Shown: piece after piece, positions 9,024 to 18,234 of the stretch | Position numbering within the stretch: the stretch's first letter is position 1 | Layout: every line of letters starts with the position of its first letter | Origin: Lachnospiraceae bacterium | GTDB taxonomy: Bacteria; Bacillota; Clostridia; Lachnospirales; Lachnospiraceae | Length of the DNA stretch: 64,000 bases | Assembly (NCBI GenBank): GCA_910575475.1 | Contig: CAJTGD010000029.1 | Coordinates: 17,331 to 81,330 of the forward strand | Direction: 5' to 3' | The notes under the pieces: generated by a model | What the model saw: the letters and a program-made list of their open reading frames with translations, nothing else | Databases searched by the model: none | What the model was told of the DNA's origin: nothing | Program-made: the position numbers and the translations under genes

Positions 9024-10442
9024 ATGAAATTACCAGAAGCATTTGAAGAAAAGATGCGTCTTTTGCTGCAGGAGGAATATGACCGTTATCTGCAGTGCTT
9101 TGAGGAACCGCGCCATTACGGACTTCGAGTGAATACGAACAAGATATCCGCGGAAGAGTTTCGAAAGATCGCTCCCTGGCCGCTGACTCCGGTGCCTTGG
9201 ATCCCGAACGGGTTTTACTATGACGGGAACCGGGTACAGCCGGCAAAGCACCCGTATTATTTTGCGGGACTGTATTACCTTCAGGAGCCCAGCGCCATGA
9301 CCCCTGCCAGCAGGCTTCCTGTGGAGCCGGGAGATTGTGTGCTGGATGTCTGCGCGGCGCCCGGCGGAAAGGCGACGGAGCTGGGGGCAAAGCTCCATGG
9401 GACCGGGATGCTGGTGGCCAACGATATCAGCAATTCCAGGGCCAGGGGATTATTGAAAAATCTGGAACTGCTGGGAATCGGAAATGTGCTGGTGACCAGC
9501 GAGGAGCCGGGAAAACTGGTGCCGCATTTTACGGAGTTTTTTGACAAGATCCTGATCGATGCCCCCTGCTCCGGGGAAGGAATGTTCCGGAAGGAAAAGA
9601 AGATGATCAAAGCCTGGGAGGAGCACGGGCCGGAATTTTTTTCCAGGCTTCAGCGCAGTATCGTGGTTCAGGCCGCGGCCATGCTCCGGCCCGGAGGGAT
9701 GCTTCTCTATTCCACCTGTACCTTTGATCCGCAGGAAAATGAACGGATTATAGAATATCTGATGAGTCAATGCCCGGAGTTTGAGATCTGTGAAATGGAA
9801 GGGTATGAGGGCTTCTGTCCCGGGCGTCCGGAATTTACGAAAAGCAAATGTCCGGAGCTTGAGAAAACGGTCCGGATCTTTCCCCATAAGATGCAGGGGG
9901 AAGGGCATTTTATCGCGTTATTGAGAAAGAAAGCTCCGTGGGAGGATCATGCTGGAAGCACCGGACGAGGTGCTGCAGTTGGAGCCCCAGGAAGAAGCGG
10001 GACGGCGGGAAAACGGAAGCTGCCGGAGGAACTGGAAGAATTTCTGGGGAGCCTGCGTCTGGAGCTGAATCGGAGACGGCTGGAGATCCGGGAGGAGCGG
10101 GTCTATTATATGCCGGAAGGAATGCCGGAGCTGCGGGGCATCCGTTTCTTGCGCTCCGGGCTGCTGCTGGGGGAATTGAAGAAGAACCGTTTTGAACCGG
10201 GACAGGCACTTGCCATGTATCTGAAAAAGGAAGATTACGGAAACATTCTGGATCTTTCCGCGGAGGACGAGCGTGTGATCCGCTACCTGAAAGGGGAGAC
10301 TCTGGATGTGGAGGATCTGGTTTCGCACAGAGAAAAGGGCTGGTATCTGGTCTGTGTGGACGGATATCCGCTGGGCTTCGGAAAGCTGGCCTCTCAGGTT
10401 CTGAAAAATAAATACCTGCCGGGGTGGCGGTGGATGTCATAG
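9024..10442 (+). CDS. RsmF/RsmB-type 16S rRNA m5C methyltransferase
   Basis: 472 residues from the ATG after AGAGAGGAATAACC; the open frame upstream belongs to the palindromic repeat. The SAM-binding segment is VLDVCAAPGGKATELGAKL (near 110), and the two catalytic cysteine motifs of the NSUN family are DAPCSGEGMF (near 180) and YSTCTFDPQENE (near 232). The C-terminal third, after a Gly/Ala-rich linker (about 310-335), contains the PUA-like RNA-binding region ending GWYLVCVDGYPLGFGKL, characteristic of RsmF. It is followed after 33 bases by a pseudouridine synthase, so the two may form an rRNA-modification operon. Confidence 0.92.
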   Translation: MKLPEAFEEKMRLLLQEEYDRYLQCFEEPRHYGLRVNTNKISAEEFRKIAPWPLTPVPWIPNGFYYDGNRVQPAKHPYYFAGLYYLQEPSAMTPASRLPVEPGDCVLDVCAAPGGKATELGAKLHGTGMLVANDISNSRARGLLKNLELLGIGNVLVTSEEPGKLVPHFTEFFDKILIDAPCSGEGMFRKEKKMIKAWEEHGPEFFSRLQRSIVVQAAAMLRPGGMLLYSTCTFDPQENERIIEYLMSQCPEFEICEMEGYEGFCPGRPEFTKSKCPELEKTVRIFPHKMQGEGHFIALLRKKAPWEDHAGSTGRGAAVGAPGRSGTAGKRKLPEELEEFLGSLRLELNRRRLEIREERVYYMPEGMPELRGIRFLRSGLLLGELKKNRFEPGQALAMYLKKEDYGNILDLSAEDERVIRYLKGETLDVEDLVSHREKGWYLVCVDGYPLGFGKLASQVLKNKYLPGWRWMS

Positions 10443-10475
10443 GCAGCAGGCTTTCTGCAAGGAAGGGGGACAAGT

Positions 10476-11183
10476 ATGAAACTGCGGCTGGATAAATTTC
10501 TGGCAGACATGGGACTGGGGACCCGGAGCGAAGTGAAGAAAGCAATCCGCAAGGGGCTGGCGCAGGTCAATGCACAGACCATACGGGAGCCGGAATATAA
10601 GGTAGACACGGAAGCGGATCAAGTGCTGTTCGGCGGACAGCCGGCGGCTTACCGGGAGTTTGAATACTATATGCTGAACAAGCCCGCAGGCGTGATCTCC
10701 GCGACTGAGGACCCAAAAGAACGCTGCGTCGTGGATCTGATCGAAAGCCGGATGCGCAAAGACCTGTTTCCGGTAGGGCGTCTGGATAAGGATACGGAAG
10801 GGCTTCTGCTCATCACCAATGACGGGGATCTGGCCCATCGGCTGCTGTCTCCGAAGAAGCATGTGGACAAGGTTTATTTTGCAAGGATCCGGGGCAGGGT
10901 CACAGAGGAGGATGTGGAACATTTCCGCCAGGGCGTGGACATCGGAGAAAAAAACCGGACCCTTCCTTCCGAACTTCGTATTCTGGAAGCCGGAGAGATC
11001 TCAGAGATCGAGCTGACCATCCGGGAGGGAAAATTCCATCAGGTCAAGCGGATGTTCCAGGCAGCCGGCAAGGAAGTGCTGTATCTGAAACGCCTGCAAA
11101 TGGGGCCGCTTGTACTGGACGAATCGCTGAAACCGGGAGAATACCGGACATTAAATACGCAGGAGCTGGATATACTATGTTAA
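10476..11183 (+). CDS. RsuA/RluB/RluF-family pseudouridine synthase
   Basis: 235 residues. An S4 RNA-binding domain (about 1-60; MKLRLDKFLADMGLGTRSE) is followed by the synthase domain with the catalytic motif VGRLDKDTEGLLLITNDG (Asp near 104). It resembles the RsuA branch that modifies a uridine in 16S rRNA, but the exact target cannot be fixed from sequence reading. GGAAGGGGG precedes the ATG. Its last codons overlap the start of the HAD gene. Confidence 0.92.
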   Translation: MKLRLDKFLADMGLGTRSEVKKAIRKGLAQVNAQTIREPEYKVDTEADQVLFGGQPAAYREFEYYMLNKPAGVISATEDPKERCVVDLIESRMRKDLFPVGRLDKDTEGLLLITNDGDLAHRLLSPKKHVDKVYFARIRGRVTEEDVEHFRQGVDIGEKNRTLPSELRILEAGEISEIELTIREGKFHQVKRMFQAAGKEVLYLKRLQMGPLVLDESLKPGEYRTLNTQELDILC

Positions 11184-11854
11184 AAGAAAAAAAGGCAGTT
11201 ATATTTGATATGGACGGATCTCTGGTGGATTCGATGTGGATGTGGCCGGAGGTGGACCGGGAATATATGAAGAAGCATAGGATCACCCCGCCGGAAAGCT
11301 TTCATAAAGATATCGAGGGAATGAGCTATGTGCAGACGGCGCAGTATTTTCTGGATCAGTTTCCGGTTCTGGACTGCGCCGTGGAGGATATCTGCAGGGA
11401 ATGGACCGAGATGACCCGGGAGCTGTATCGGACCCGTGTGCCGTTAAAGCCGGGGGCAGGGGAATTTCTGGAGCGGATGAAGCGGCAGGGGATCCTTATG
11501 GGGATCGCCACCAGCAATTCCCGGGAGCTGGCATTTACGGCTCTCGACGCCCTGCGTATCCGGGATTATTTTTCCGCGGTCATTACATCCGATGAGGTAC
11601 AAAACGGAAAGCCTGCCCCGGATGTCTACTTAAAAGCAGCCATGGAGCTGGAGGTTTCGCCCCGGGAATGCCTGGTATTTGAGGATATTCCGAACGGGAT
11701 TCGGGCCGGAAAGCGCGCGGGCATGAGTGTGTGCGCGGTCGATGATCTGTTTTCCGCCTCCTGTGAAGCCGAGAAACGGAAGCTCTCGGATTATTATATC
11801 CGGGATTACAGGGAGATCTGGGACGGAACCTATGAAATCTGCGGGAGAGTATAG
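11177..11854 (+). CDS. HAD-superfamily phosphatase (beta-phosphoglucomutase-like)
   Basis: 225 residues. Motif I is FDMDGSLVDSM (nucleophile Asp at 12, second Asp at 14), motif II is ATSNS (near 115) and motif IV is FEDIPNGIRAGKRAG (near 170). A helical cap lies between motifs I and II (C1 cap of the CbbY/PGMB type). The start overlaps the upstream pseudouridine synthase gene by seven bases (ATGTTAA), indicating coupled translation. The substrate is unknown. Confidence 0.9.
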   Translation: MLKEKKAVIFDMDGSLVDSMWMWPEVDREYMKKHRITPPESFHKDIEGMSYVQTAQYFLDQFPVLDCAVEDICREWTEMTRELYRTRVPLKPGAGEFLERMKRQGILMGIATSNSRELAFTALDALRIRDYFSAVITSDEVQNGKPAPDVYLKAAMELEVSPRECLVFEDIPNGIRAGKRAGMSVCAVDDLFSASCEAEKRKLSDYYIRDYREIWDGTYEICGRV

Positions 11855-11858
11855 AAAG

Positions 11859-13847
11859 ATGGAACAGAAATTTTTACCGCTTTGCCGGGAGGATATGGAG
11901 GCGCGGGGATGGGATCAGGCGGATTTTGTCTATGTGATCGGGGATGCCTATGTGGATCATCCCTCCTTCGGACATGCCATTATCAGCCGGCTCCTGGAAA
12001 GCCGCGGCTACCGGGTGGCCATCCTGTCCCAGCCGGACTGGAAGGATGACAAAAGCATCACCGTATACGGGGAGCCAAGGCTTGCGTTTCTCGTGTCCGC
12101 GGGAAATATGGATTCCATGGTCAACCATTACGCTGTTTCCGGAAAACGGCGGGCAGCGGACGCCTATACCCCGGGCGGCGTCATGGGAAAGCGGCCGGAC
12201 TATGCGGCAGTGGTCTACGGCAATCTGATCCGCAGGACCTACAAGCATACACCTGTGATCCTGGGCGGGATTGAGGCCAGTCTCCGGCGGCTGGCGCACT
12301 ATGATTACTGGTCGGACAGGCTGAAGCGTTCCATCCTTCTGGACTCCGGAGCGGACATGATCTCTTACGGCATGGGGGAGCGTTCCATCGTGGAGATCGC
12401 GGAAGCTCTGGAGGCGGGCATTTCTGTCAGGGATCTGACTTATATCGAAGGAACGGTAGTCAGGGCACGGAGCCTGGATTCGGTATACGATGCATTGGTT
12501 TTGCCATCCTTTGAGGAAATGCAGCGGGACAAGCGGGAATATGCCAAAAGCTTCTATACCCAGTACTGCAATACGGATCCGTTTTCCGGAAGGCGGCTTG
12601 CGGAGCCTTATCCGGGAAATGTCTATGTGGTACAGAATCCTCCGGCAAAGCCCCTGACGCAGATGGAAATGGATGATATCTATGGACTGCCCTTTACGCG
12701 CACCTTTCATCCGTCCTATCAGGCACTGGGCGGCGTACCGGCCATTGAAGAGGTCCGGTTCAGCCTGACCGGCAGCCGGGGATGCTTCGGCGGCTGCAGC
12801 TTCTGTGCCCTGACCTTCCATCAGGGAAGGATCGTACAGAGCAGGAGCTGGGAATCTCTGCTGGAGGAAGCCAGGCAGATGACAAAGGAAGCGGATTTTA
12901 AGGGATATATCCATGATGTGGGAGGCCCCACGGCGAACTTCCGCCATCCGTCCTGCGAAAAGCAATGGGAGCATGGCGTCTGCCCGAAGAAGCAGTGCCT
13001 GTTTCCGAAGCCCTGTAAAAATCTGCAGGCGGACCACAGGGAATATGTGGACATCCTGCGGGCATTGAGAGAGCTTCCGGGAGTGAAAAAGGTCTTTATC
13101 CGGTCCGGGATCCGGTTCGATTATCTGCTTGCAGACCCGGATCCGGCTTTTTTGCGGGAGCTTTGCAGCCATCATGTGAGCGGGCAGCTAAAGGTGGCTC
13201 CCGAGCATGTGTCGGACGGGGTGCTGGAATTGATGGGAAAACCGAAGAATCAGGTATATCAGCAATTTGCGGATCGGTTTGTGAAGATGAACCGGAACCT
13301 TAAGAAGGAGCAGTATCTGGTTCCCTATCTGATGTCCTCCCATCCGGGCTCTTCCTGGAAGGAAGCCGTGGAGCTGGCGGAGTTCTGCAGGGACATGGGG
13401 TATATGCCGGAGCAGGTGCAGGATTTTTATCCCACGCCGTCCACCATATCCACCTGCATGTATTATACGGGATTGGATCCCCGGACGATGAAGCCGGTCT
13501 ATGTACCGAAGAATCCCCATGAGAAGGCCATGCAGAGAGCGTTGATCCAATACCGGAACCCGGCCAATTATGACCTGGTGAAGGAAGCCCTTCAAAAGGC
13601 CGGACGCACGGATCTGATCGGATTTGATCAAAAATGCCTGATCCGGCCGAGGAAGCTGTCCGGGGAGAAGGCTCAGAAGAAAGAGCTGGAAGCGAAAAAG
13701 AAGCATTCTGGAAGAAAAAATCCGGAGATTAAAAGAAAAAAACAGGAGATCAAAAGAAAAAATCCAGAGATCAAAAGAAGGAATCCGGAAATCAAAAGAG
13801 AATATCAGGAAGGCAGGAGAGAACGTAAGAGAAGCGGAAAAAGATGA
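11859..13847 (+). CDS. YgiQ-family radical SAM protein
   Basis: 662 residues from the ATG four bases after the previous stop; an in-frame ATG at 11832 is possible but lacks a ribosome site. YgiQ-type N-terminal domain (FVYVIGDAYVDHPSFGHAII), then the radical SAM core with the cluster motif CFGGCSFC (cysteines near 309, 313 and 316), then a Lys/Arg-rich C-terminus. Function is unknown across the family. The last 60 residues are oddly repetitive: four 7-residue units of the type NPEIKRK, encoded by four 21-bp DNA repeats (13719-13802). Confidence 0.92.
   Translation: MEQKFLPLCREDMEARGWDQADFVYVIGDAYVDHPSFGHAIISRLLESRGYRVAILSQPDWKDDKSITVYGEPRLAFLVSAGNMDSMVNHYAVSGKRRAADAYTPGGVMGKRPDYAAVVYGNLIRRTYKHTPVILGGIEASLRRLAHYDYWSDRLKRSILLDSGADMISYGMGERSIVEIAEALEAGISVRDLTYIEGTVVRARSLDSVYDALVLPSFEEMQRDKREYAKSFYTQYCNTDPFSGRRLAEPYPGNVYVVQNPPAKPLTQMEMDDIYGLPFTRTFHPSYQALGGVPAIEEVRFSLTGSRGCFGGCSFCALTFHQGRIVQSRSWESLLEEARQMTKEADFKGYIHDVGGPTANFRHPSCEKQWEHGVCPKKQCLFPKPCKNLQADHREYVDILRALRELPGVKKVFIRSGIRFDYLLADPDPAFLRELCSHHVSGQLKVAPEHVSDGVLELMGKPKNQVYQQFADRFVKMNRNLKKEQYLVPYLMSSHPGSSWKEAVELAEFCRDMGYMPEQVQDFYPTPSTISTCMYYTGLDPRTMKPVYVPKNPHEKAMQRALIQYRNPANYDLVKEALQKAGRTDLIGFDQKCLIRPRKLSGEKAQKKELEAKKKHSGRKNPEIKRKKQEIKRKNPEIKRRNPEIKREYQEGRRERKRSGKR
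13719..13802 (+). repeat. Four tandem 21-bp repeats in the YgiQ-type gene tail
   Basis: Consecutive units encode NPEIKRK, KQEIKRK, NPEIKRR and NPEIKRE. Units differ at only a few bases, which suggests recent slippage expansion inside the coding frame. Confidence 0.85.
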
Positions 13848-13881
13848 AGGGGGAGCAAGCGTGCAAGGAGGCAGTCAGGTT

Positions 13882-14646
13882 ATGAAAATTGCGGTAGTGA
13901 CAGGGGCATCTTCCGGCATCGGGAGAGAATTTGTAAAGCAGATGGGACATTTTTATCGGAATCTGGATGAGATCTGGGTGATCGCCCGCAGGGGGCACAG
14001 ACTCCAGGAGCTGAACCAGCTTTCCAGGGTTCCGATCCGGATCCTGGAGGGGGATCTGCTCCGGGAAGAGGTGTATGAGAAGCTGGAAAAGCTACTTCGG
14101 GAGGAAGCGCCGGATATCCGGATGCTGGTGAACGGTGCCGGCTTCGGGAAAAGCGGGACGGTGGAAGACATTCTGGAGGAAGACAAAGCTTTGCAGACGG
14201 AAATGATCACATTGAACTGCACTGCGCTTTCCAGGATCACATTTTGCTGCCTGCCCTGTCTTTCCAGAGGCAGCAGGATCATCCAGATGGCTAGCGCCGC
14301 TGCCTTTTCTCCCCAGCCCTCTTTTGCGGTCTATGCGGCGACCAAAGCCTATGTGCTGAGCTTTTCCAGAAGCCTGGGGGCGGAGCTGAAAAGACGGGGG
14401 ATCTATGTCACCGCAGTCTGCCCGGGGCCGGTGGATACGGAATTTTTCCGGGTCTCGGGGGAACTGGACAATCCGCTGAAAAAGCTGGTGAAGGTCCGGC
14501 CCCAGGGGGTGGTGAGGAAGGCTCTGCTGGACAGCCGGGCAGGAAAGGACATCTCCGTATACGGGCTGCCCATGAAGTGTGCCCATGCGGCGTCCAAGCT
14601 GCTGCCCCATCGTCTGATCTTAACGTTTATTGGAGGGAAACCATGA
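13882..14646 (+). CDS. Short-chain dehydrogenase/reductase
   Basis: 254 residues from the ATG nine bases after AAGGAGG. NAD(P)-binding motif TGASSGIG (residues 8-15), NGAGFG near 82 and catalytic YAATK (Tyr and Lys near 153-157). The SDR fold is complete, followed by PGPVDTEFF. The substrate cannot be deduced. It overlaps the next gene (ATGA), so it is translated together with an unknown membrane protein. Confidence 0.9.
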   Translation: MKIAVVTGASSGIGREFVKQMGHFYRNLDEIWVIARRGHRLQELNQLSRVPIRILEGDLLREEVYEKLEKLLREEAPDIRMLVNGAGFGKSGTVEDILEEDKALQTEMITLNCTALSRITFCCLPCLSRGSRIIQMASAAAFSPQPSFAVYAATKAYVLSFSRSLGAELKRRGIYVTAVCPGPVDTEFFRVSGELDNPLKKLVKVRPQGVVRKALLDSRAGKDISVYGLPMKCAHAASKLLPHRLILTFIGGKP

Positions 14647-15221
14647 TAAAATGTGAAAAAGGAACGCCGGGTTATCTGCGCGAAAAACTGAAGATCGAGA
14701 TCCTGCGTACAGTGGTATATTTTGCCATTGTGATCGCCGTATTTCTGCTGGGCTACAGCCAGACCCATTCCAAAAAGAACCTGCTGACGGTGGTCGCCGT
14801 GGTGGGATGCCTTCCCGCCTGCAAGGCGCTGGTGGGGGTCATCACGCGGATCCCTTATCAGACGGTGGATCCGGCACTGCCTGACGAGATCGGGGGCAAG
14901 GCTTCGCATCTGACGGTGATTTATGACCTGGTGGTGACAAGCACGGAGAAGATCATGCCCATCGACTGCATGGTGATCTCCCACCAAAAGGTCTACGGAT
15001 ATACCACCGGAAAAAAAGTGGACCTGCAGGAGACAGCGGCTTATCTGCGCAAGATGCTGCGCCAGAACGATTTTCCAGAGGTGTCTGTCAAGATGTATGA
15101 CCAGTACAAGCAATTCCTCTCCATCGTGGAAGGGCTGGAGAATATTGCGGCCGTAGAAAAGGCAGATACGAAAGAAGAGGAAGGGCAGATCGCGCATGTG
15201 ATCATGAATCTTTCCCTGTAG
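14643..15221 (+). CDS. Membrane protein of unknown function
   Basis: 192 residues. Two adjacent hydrophobic segments (about 20-40 and 47-67; VVYFAIVIAVFLLGY and LTVVAVVGCLPACKALVGVI) are followed by a soluble cytoplasmic-type domain of about 120 residues with no motif I recognise. It starts inside the stop of the SDR gene (ATGA overlap), so the pair is coupled. It looks like a real, well-conserved gene because start, overlap and codon use agree with its neighbours. Confidence 0.75.
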   Translation: MIKCEKGTPGYLREKLKIEILRTVVYFAIVIAVFLLGYSQTHSKKNLLTVVAVVGCLPACKALVGVITRIPYQTVDPALPDEIGGKASHLTVIYDLVVTSTEKIMPIDCMVISHQKVYGYTTGKKVDLQETAAYLRKMLRQNDFPEVSVKMYDQYKQFLSIVEGLENIAAVEKADTKEEEGQIAHVIMNLSL

Positions 15222-15294
15222 AAACGCAGGAAGGTCCGGTGATCTGTCCCTGCTTGAGGAAAAAAACTTGCGGAAAAGTAATGGGGTGGATGTC

Positions 15295-15331
15295 GTTACC
15301 ATGAGCGGCCGGTCAGGCCGTGAACAGTGAG
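15295..15331 (+). repeat. Dispersed palindromic repeat, family A
   Basis: GTTACCATGAGCGGCCGG followed by TCAGGCCGTGAACAGTGAG. Its outer arms (GTTACTGT / ACAGTAAC type) and GC-rich centre match the copies at 37371 and 46060. It overlaps the open frame upstream of the next gene and supports choosing the later GTG start for that gene. Confidence 0.65.
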
Positions 15332-15349
15332 CAGGAACGGAGGAGAGAC

Positions 15350-16435
15350 GTGCGGGAGATTCGCATTACGGAAAATGAGGCGGGCCAGCGGCTGGACAAA
15401 CTGCTGGCAAAATTTTTGAAGGAGGCGCCCAAAAGCTTCCTTTACAAAATGCTTCGGAAAAAGAATATCACATTAAACGGGAAAAAGGCGTCCGGTTCCG
15501 AAAAGCTTTCCCAGGGGGACGCAGTGAAGCTGTTCCTCTCGGAAGAAACCATAGAAAAATTTTCAGGAAACGCGTCGGACCCTGCTCAGGACGTATATAC
15601 AGGCAGGGCAGAAGCTTTGGATATTCTCTATGAGGATACCCATGTGCTCCTGCTGAACAAGCCGGCGGGGATGCTCTCCCAGAAGGCCCGGGAGGAGGAT
15701 GTATCCGCCGTGGAGCATCTGACCCGGTATCTGCTGGACACAGGCGCGCTGACAAAAGAAGCATTAAAGACCTTCCGGCCTTCGGTCTGCAACCGGCTGG
15801 ATCGGAACACCAGCGGGATCCTCGCCGCCGGAAAGAGTCTGGCAGGCCTGCAGGAGCTGAGCCGTTTTTTTAAGGAGCGTTCCCTTGGAAAATATTACCT
15901 CTGCCTGGTTTACGGAAACGTAAATCAGCCGGAAGCCATCCAGGGATATCTGGTGAAGAAGGAACAGACAAACCATGTCCGGATCGCGGACCATGAGATG
16001 CCGGGAGGTGTCCGGATCGAGACCGAATACCGTCCCCTTGCGTCAGGCGGGGAATGTACGCTTTTGGAAGTCCATCTGGTGACCGGAAAGACCCACCAGA
16101 TCCGGGCCCATCTTGCGTCAAAGGGGCATCCGATCCTGGGGGATTATAAGTACGGGATCCGCAGGATCAACGACAGGTATCAAAAGCAGTACGGCCTGAA
16201 ATCCCAGCTTCTTCATGCGTGGAGGCTTCGGATGCCGGATACGGAAGGCGTGCTGGGATATCTGTCGGGCAGGGAGTTTCAGGCGCCGCCTCCGGCCTTG
16301 TTTCAGCGCATCTGCCGGGAAAAGACGGGATATTTCATTTTTCAGAAGGATAAAGGAGCAGGACAATATGGCGACATGGAATTCGCGCGGCCTCAGGGGC
16401 TCTACCCTGGAGGATCTGATCAACCGGACAAATGA
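15350..16435 (+). CDS. RluA-family pseudouridine synthase (RluC/RluD-like)
   Basis: 361 residues from a GTG six bases after GGAGG. An N-terminal S4 domain (about 10-75; AGQRLDKLLAKFLKEAPKSF) is followed by the RluA catalytic domain with NRLDRNTSGILAAGKS (Asp near 149) and HQIRAHLASKGHPILGDYKYG (near 247). It probably modifies uridines in 23S rRNA. Its 3' end overlaps the first 68 bases of recU in another frame, which is a long overlap for this genome. Confidence 0.92.
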   Translation: MREIRITENEAGQRLDKLLAKFLKEAPKSFLYKMLRKKNITLNGKKASGSEKLSQGDAVKLFLSEETIEKFSGNASDPAQDVYTGRAEALDILYEDTHVLLLNKPAGMLSQKAREEDVSAVEHLTRYLLDTGALTKEALKTFRPSVCNRLDRNTSGILAAGKSLAGLQELSRFFKERSLGKYYLCLVYGNVNQPEAIQGYLVKKEQTNHVRIADHEMPGGVRIETEYRPLASGGECTLLEVHLVTGKTHQIRAHLASKGHPILGDYKYGIRRINDRYQKQYGLKSQLLHAWRLRMPDTEGVLGYLSGREFQAPPPALFQRICREKTGYFIFQKDKGAGQYGDMEFARPQGLYPGGSDQPDK

Positions 16436-16901
16436 ACGGTACGAGGAATGGAATCTGGCGCTGATCCAGAAGATTCCCACCCCCATTACTCCGGTGCAGA
16501 TCGACAAGGAGCACCGGCATATCACGCTGGCATATTTTGACAAGATCAGTACGGTGGATTATATCGGGGCGGTTCAGGGAATCCCGGTCTGCTTTGATGC
16601 CAAGGAATGCTCAGTGGATACCTTCCCTCTGCAGAATGTACATGAGCACCAGATCCGCTTTATGGAAAAGTTTGAACGCCAGGGCGGGATTTCTTTTTTA
16701 TTGATCTACTACAGCGGAAAAAACAGGCTGTATTATATGAAATATGCGGAAATCCGAAGGTTCTGGGACCGCGCTCAGGAGGGAGGGCGCAAAAGCTTCC
16801 GGTTCGACGAACTGAATGAGGAATATTTTATGTCACTGAAAAATAACTGCTTTGTCCCCTATCTGGACTATATTCAGAAGGATTTGGACAGCAGGGATTG
16901 A
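16368..16901 (+). CDS. recU: Holliday junction resolvase RecU
   Basis: 177 residues. It cleaves four-way junctions during recombination and chromosome segregation in Firmicutes. The ATG follows AAGGAGCAGGACAAT. Active-site region: IPVCFDAKECSVDTFPLQNV (near 69-88), with the D...E-x-K arrangement of the RecU nuclease and HQIRFME after it, then RRFWDRAQEGGRKSF (near 128), which matches the Bacillus YFWDRKEKNGRKS region. It is slightly shorter than Bacillus RecU at the N-terminus. It overlaps the pseudouridine synthase gene, and its stop codon overlaps the -35 box of the his promoter. Confidence 0.93.
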   Translation: MATWNSRGLRGSTLEDLINRTNERYEEWNLALIQKIPTPITPVQIDKEHRHITLAYFDKISTVDYIGAVQGIPVCFDAKECSVDTFPLQNVHEHQIRFMEKFERQGGISFLLIYYSGKNRLYYMKYAEIRRFWDRAQEGGRKSFRFDELNEEYFMSLKNNCFVPYLDYIQKDLDSRD

Positions 16902-16926
16902 CATTCGAATCGAAACTTCGTATAAT
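16898..16926 (+). promoter_or_regulatory. Consensus sigma-A promoter of the his operon
   Basis: A perfect TTGACA (16898-16903) is separated by 17 bases from a perfect TATAAT (16921-16926), 48 bases before hisZ. The -35 box overlaps the recU stop codon. No His-rich leader peptide or T-box is visible between promoter and hisZ. Confidence 0.92.
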
Positions 16927-16974
16927 GACAGGGGATTTTAGCACTGTAGCGAAGTAAAGAAAGGGTTCTATATT

Positions 16975-18234
16975 ATGGAACAGAAATTACATACACCGGA
17001 AGGAGTCCGGGACATTTACAGTACGGAATGCAGGAAAAAACTGGCGGTTCAGGAAAAGCTTCATGAGCTGCTCCATCTGTACGGTTATCAGGACATCCAG
17101 ACTCCGACGTTTGAATATTTTGACGTGTTCCGGAAGGAGATCGGGACCATCTCCTCCAGGGAATTATACAAGTTTTTTGACCGGGAGGGCAATACCCTTG
17201 CCCTGCGTCCGGATATCACGCCGTCCATCGCCCGGGCTGCGGCTACGCTGTTCGAGGAGGAGGACTGTCCGCTGCGGCTGTGCTATGTGGGCAATACGTT
17301 TATCAACCATTCCAGCTATCAGGGAAGGCTCAAGGAAAACACCCAGCTTGGGGCGGAGCTGATTGGCGAGGATTCCATTGAGGCGGACGCGGAGATGCTG
17401 GCCATGGTGGTGGACGGACTGAAAAGAGCCGGGCTGACAGAATTTCAGGTGAACATCGGACATGTGAATTTTATCCGGGGGCTGATGGAAGCGGCAGGGC
17501 TTACGGAAGAGCTTACGGAGGAGCTCTTTACGCTGATCAACAACCGCAATTATTTCGGAGTGGAAGAGATCCTGGACCAGGAGGACGTATCGGAGGACAT
17601 CAAAGAGGCATTTTCTGCGCTCCCGGAGCTGATGGGCGGAGCAGAGGTGCTCTCGGAGGCCGCAAGGCTTGCGCCGACTCCGGAAGCGAAGGCTGCCATT
17701 GCGCGGCTTTTAAAGATTTACCAGGTATTGATCCATTATGGCGTGGAGAAGCACATTTCCTTTGACCTGAGCATGAGCGGGAGCTACATGTACTATACAG
17801 GCATCATTTTCCGGGCCTATACGTATGGGACCGGAGATGCGGTGGTGCGGGGCGGAAGATACGACCACCTGCTGGAAAAGTTCGGAAAACGGACGCCTTC
17901 GATTGGATTTGCCATGATCGTGGATGAGCTGACCAGCGCGCTGAGCCGCCAGAAGATCACCATAGAAACCAAGCACAACAATCTGATCGTCTATACGGAG
18001 AATACGCTGAAATGGGCACTGTCCTTTGCACGTGAGTTCCGGGAAAAGGGCCGCTGCATCGAGATGCTTAAGCGGGGGCCGTCGGAGAACAAGGAGAAGT
18101 TCCGGGAATATGGAACGCGCACCCAGGCGGTGAGCATGCTGTATCTGCAGGAGGACGGCACGGTGGAGCTGGTGAATTTCAGGACCGGAAAGGAAAAGAC
18201 GGTTGACTACGGAAAAGAGAGGGTCACGGAATGA
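16975..18234 (+). CDS. hisZ: ATP phosphoribosyltransferase regulatory subunit HisZ
   Basis: 419 residues. A paralogue of histidyl-tRNA synthetase that has no aminoacylation role; it forms a complex with the short HisG and confers histidine feedback. Class II synthetase-like motifs include TPEGVRDI at the start, the dimer motif QTPTFEYFDVF (near 41), ALRPDITPSIAR (near 76) and the late GGRYDHLLEKFG (near 294). Expressed from the consensus promoter just upstream; its stop overlaps the hisG start (ATGA). Confidence 0.95.
   Translation: MEQKLHTPEGVRDIYSTECRKKLAVQEKLHELLHLYGYQDIQTPTFEYFDVFRKEIGTISSRELYKFFDREGNTLALRPDITPSIARAAATLFEEEDCPLRLCYVGNTFINHSSYQGRLKENTQLGAELIGEDSIEADAEMLAMVVDGLKRAGLTEFQVNIGHVNFIRGLMEAAGLTEELTEELFTLINNRNYFGVEEILDQEDVSEDIKEAFSALPELMGGAEVLSEAARLAPTPEAKAAIARLLKIYQVLIHYGVEKHISFDLSMSGSYMYYTGIIFRAYTYGTGDAVVRGGRYDHLLEKFGKRTPSIGFAMIVDELTSALSRQKITIETKHNNLIVYTENTLKWALSFAREFREKGRCIEMLKRGPSENKEKFREYGTRTQAVSMLYLQEDGTVELVNFRTGKEKTVDYGKERVTE

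Noticed and set aside
11874..13175. 433-codon open frame on the minus strand
   Set aside because: Shadow of the radical SAM gene; composition without structure.
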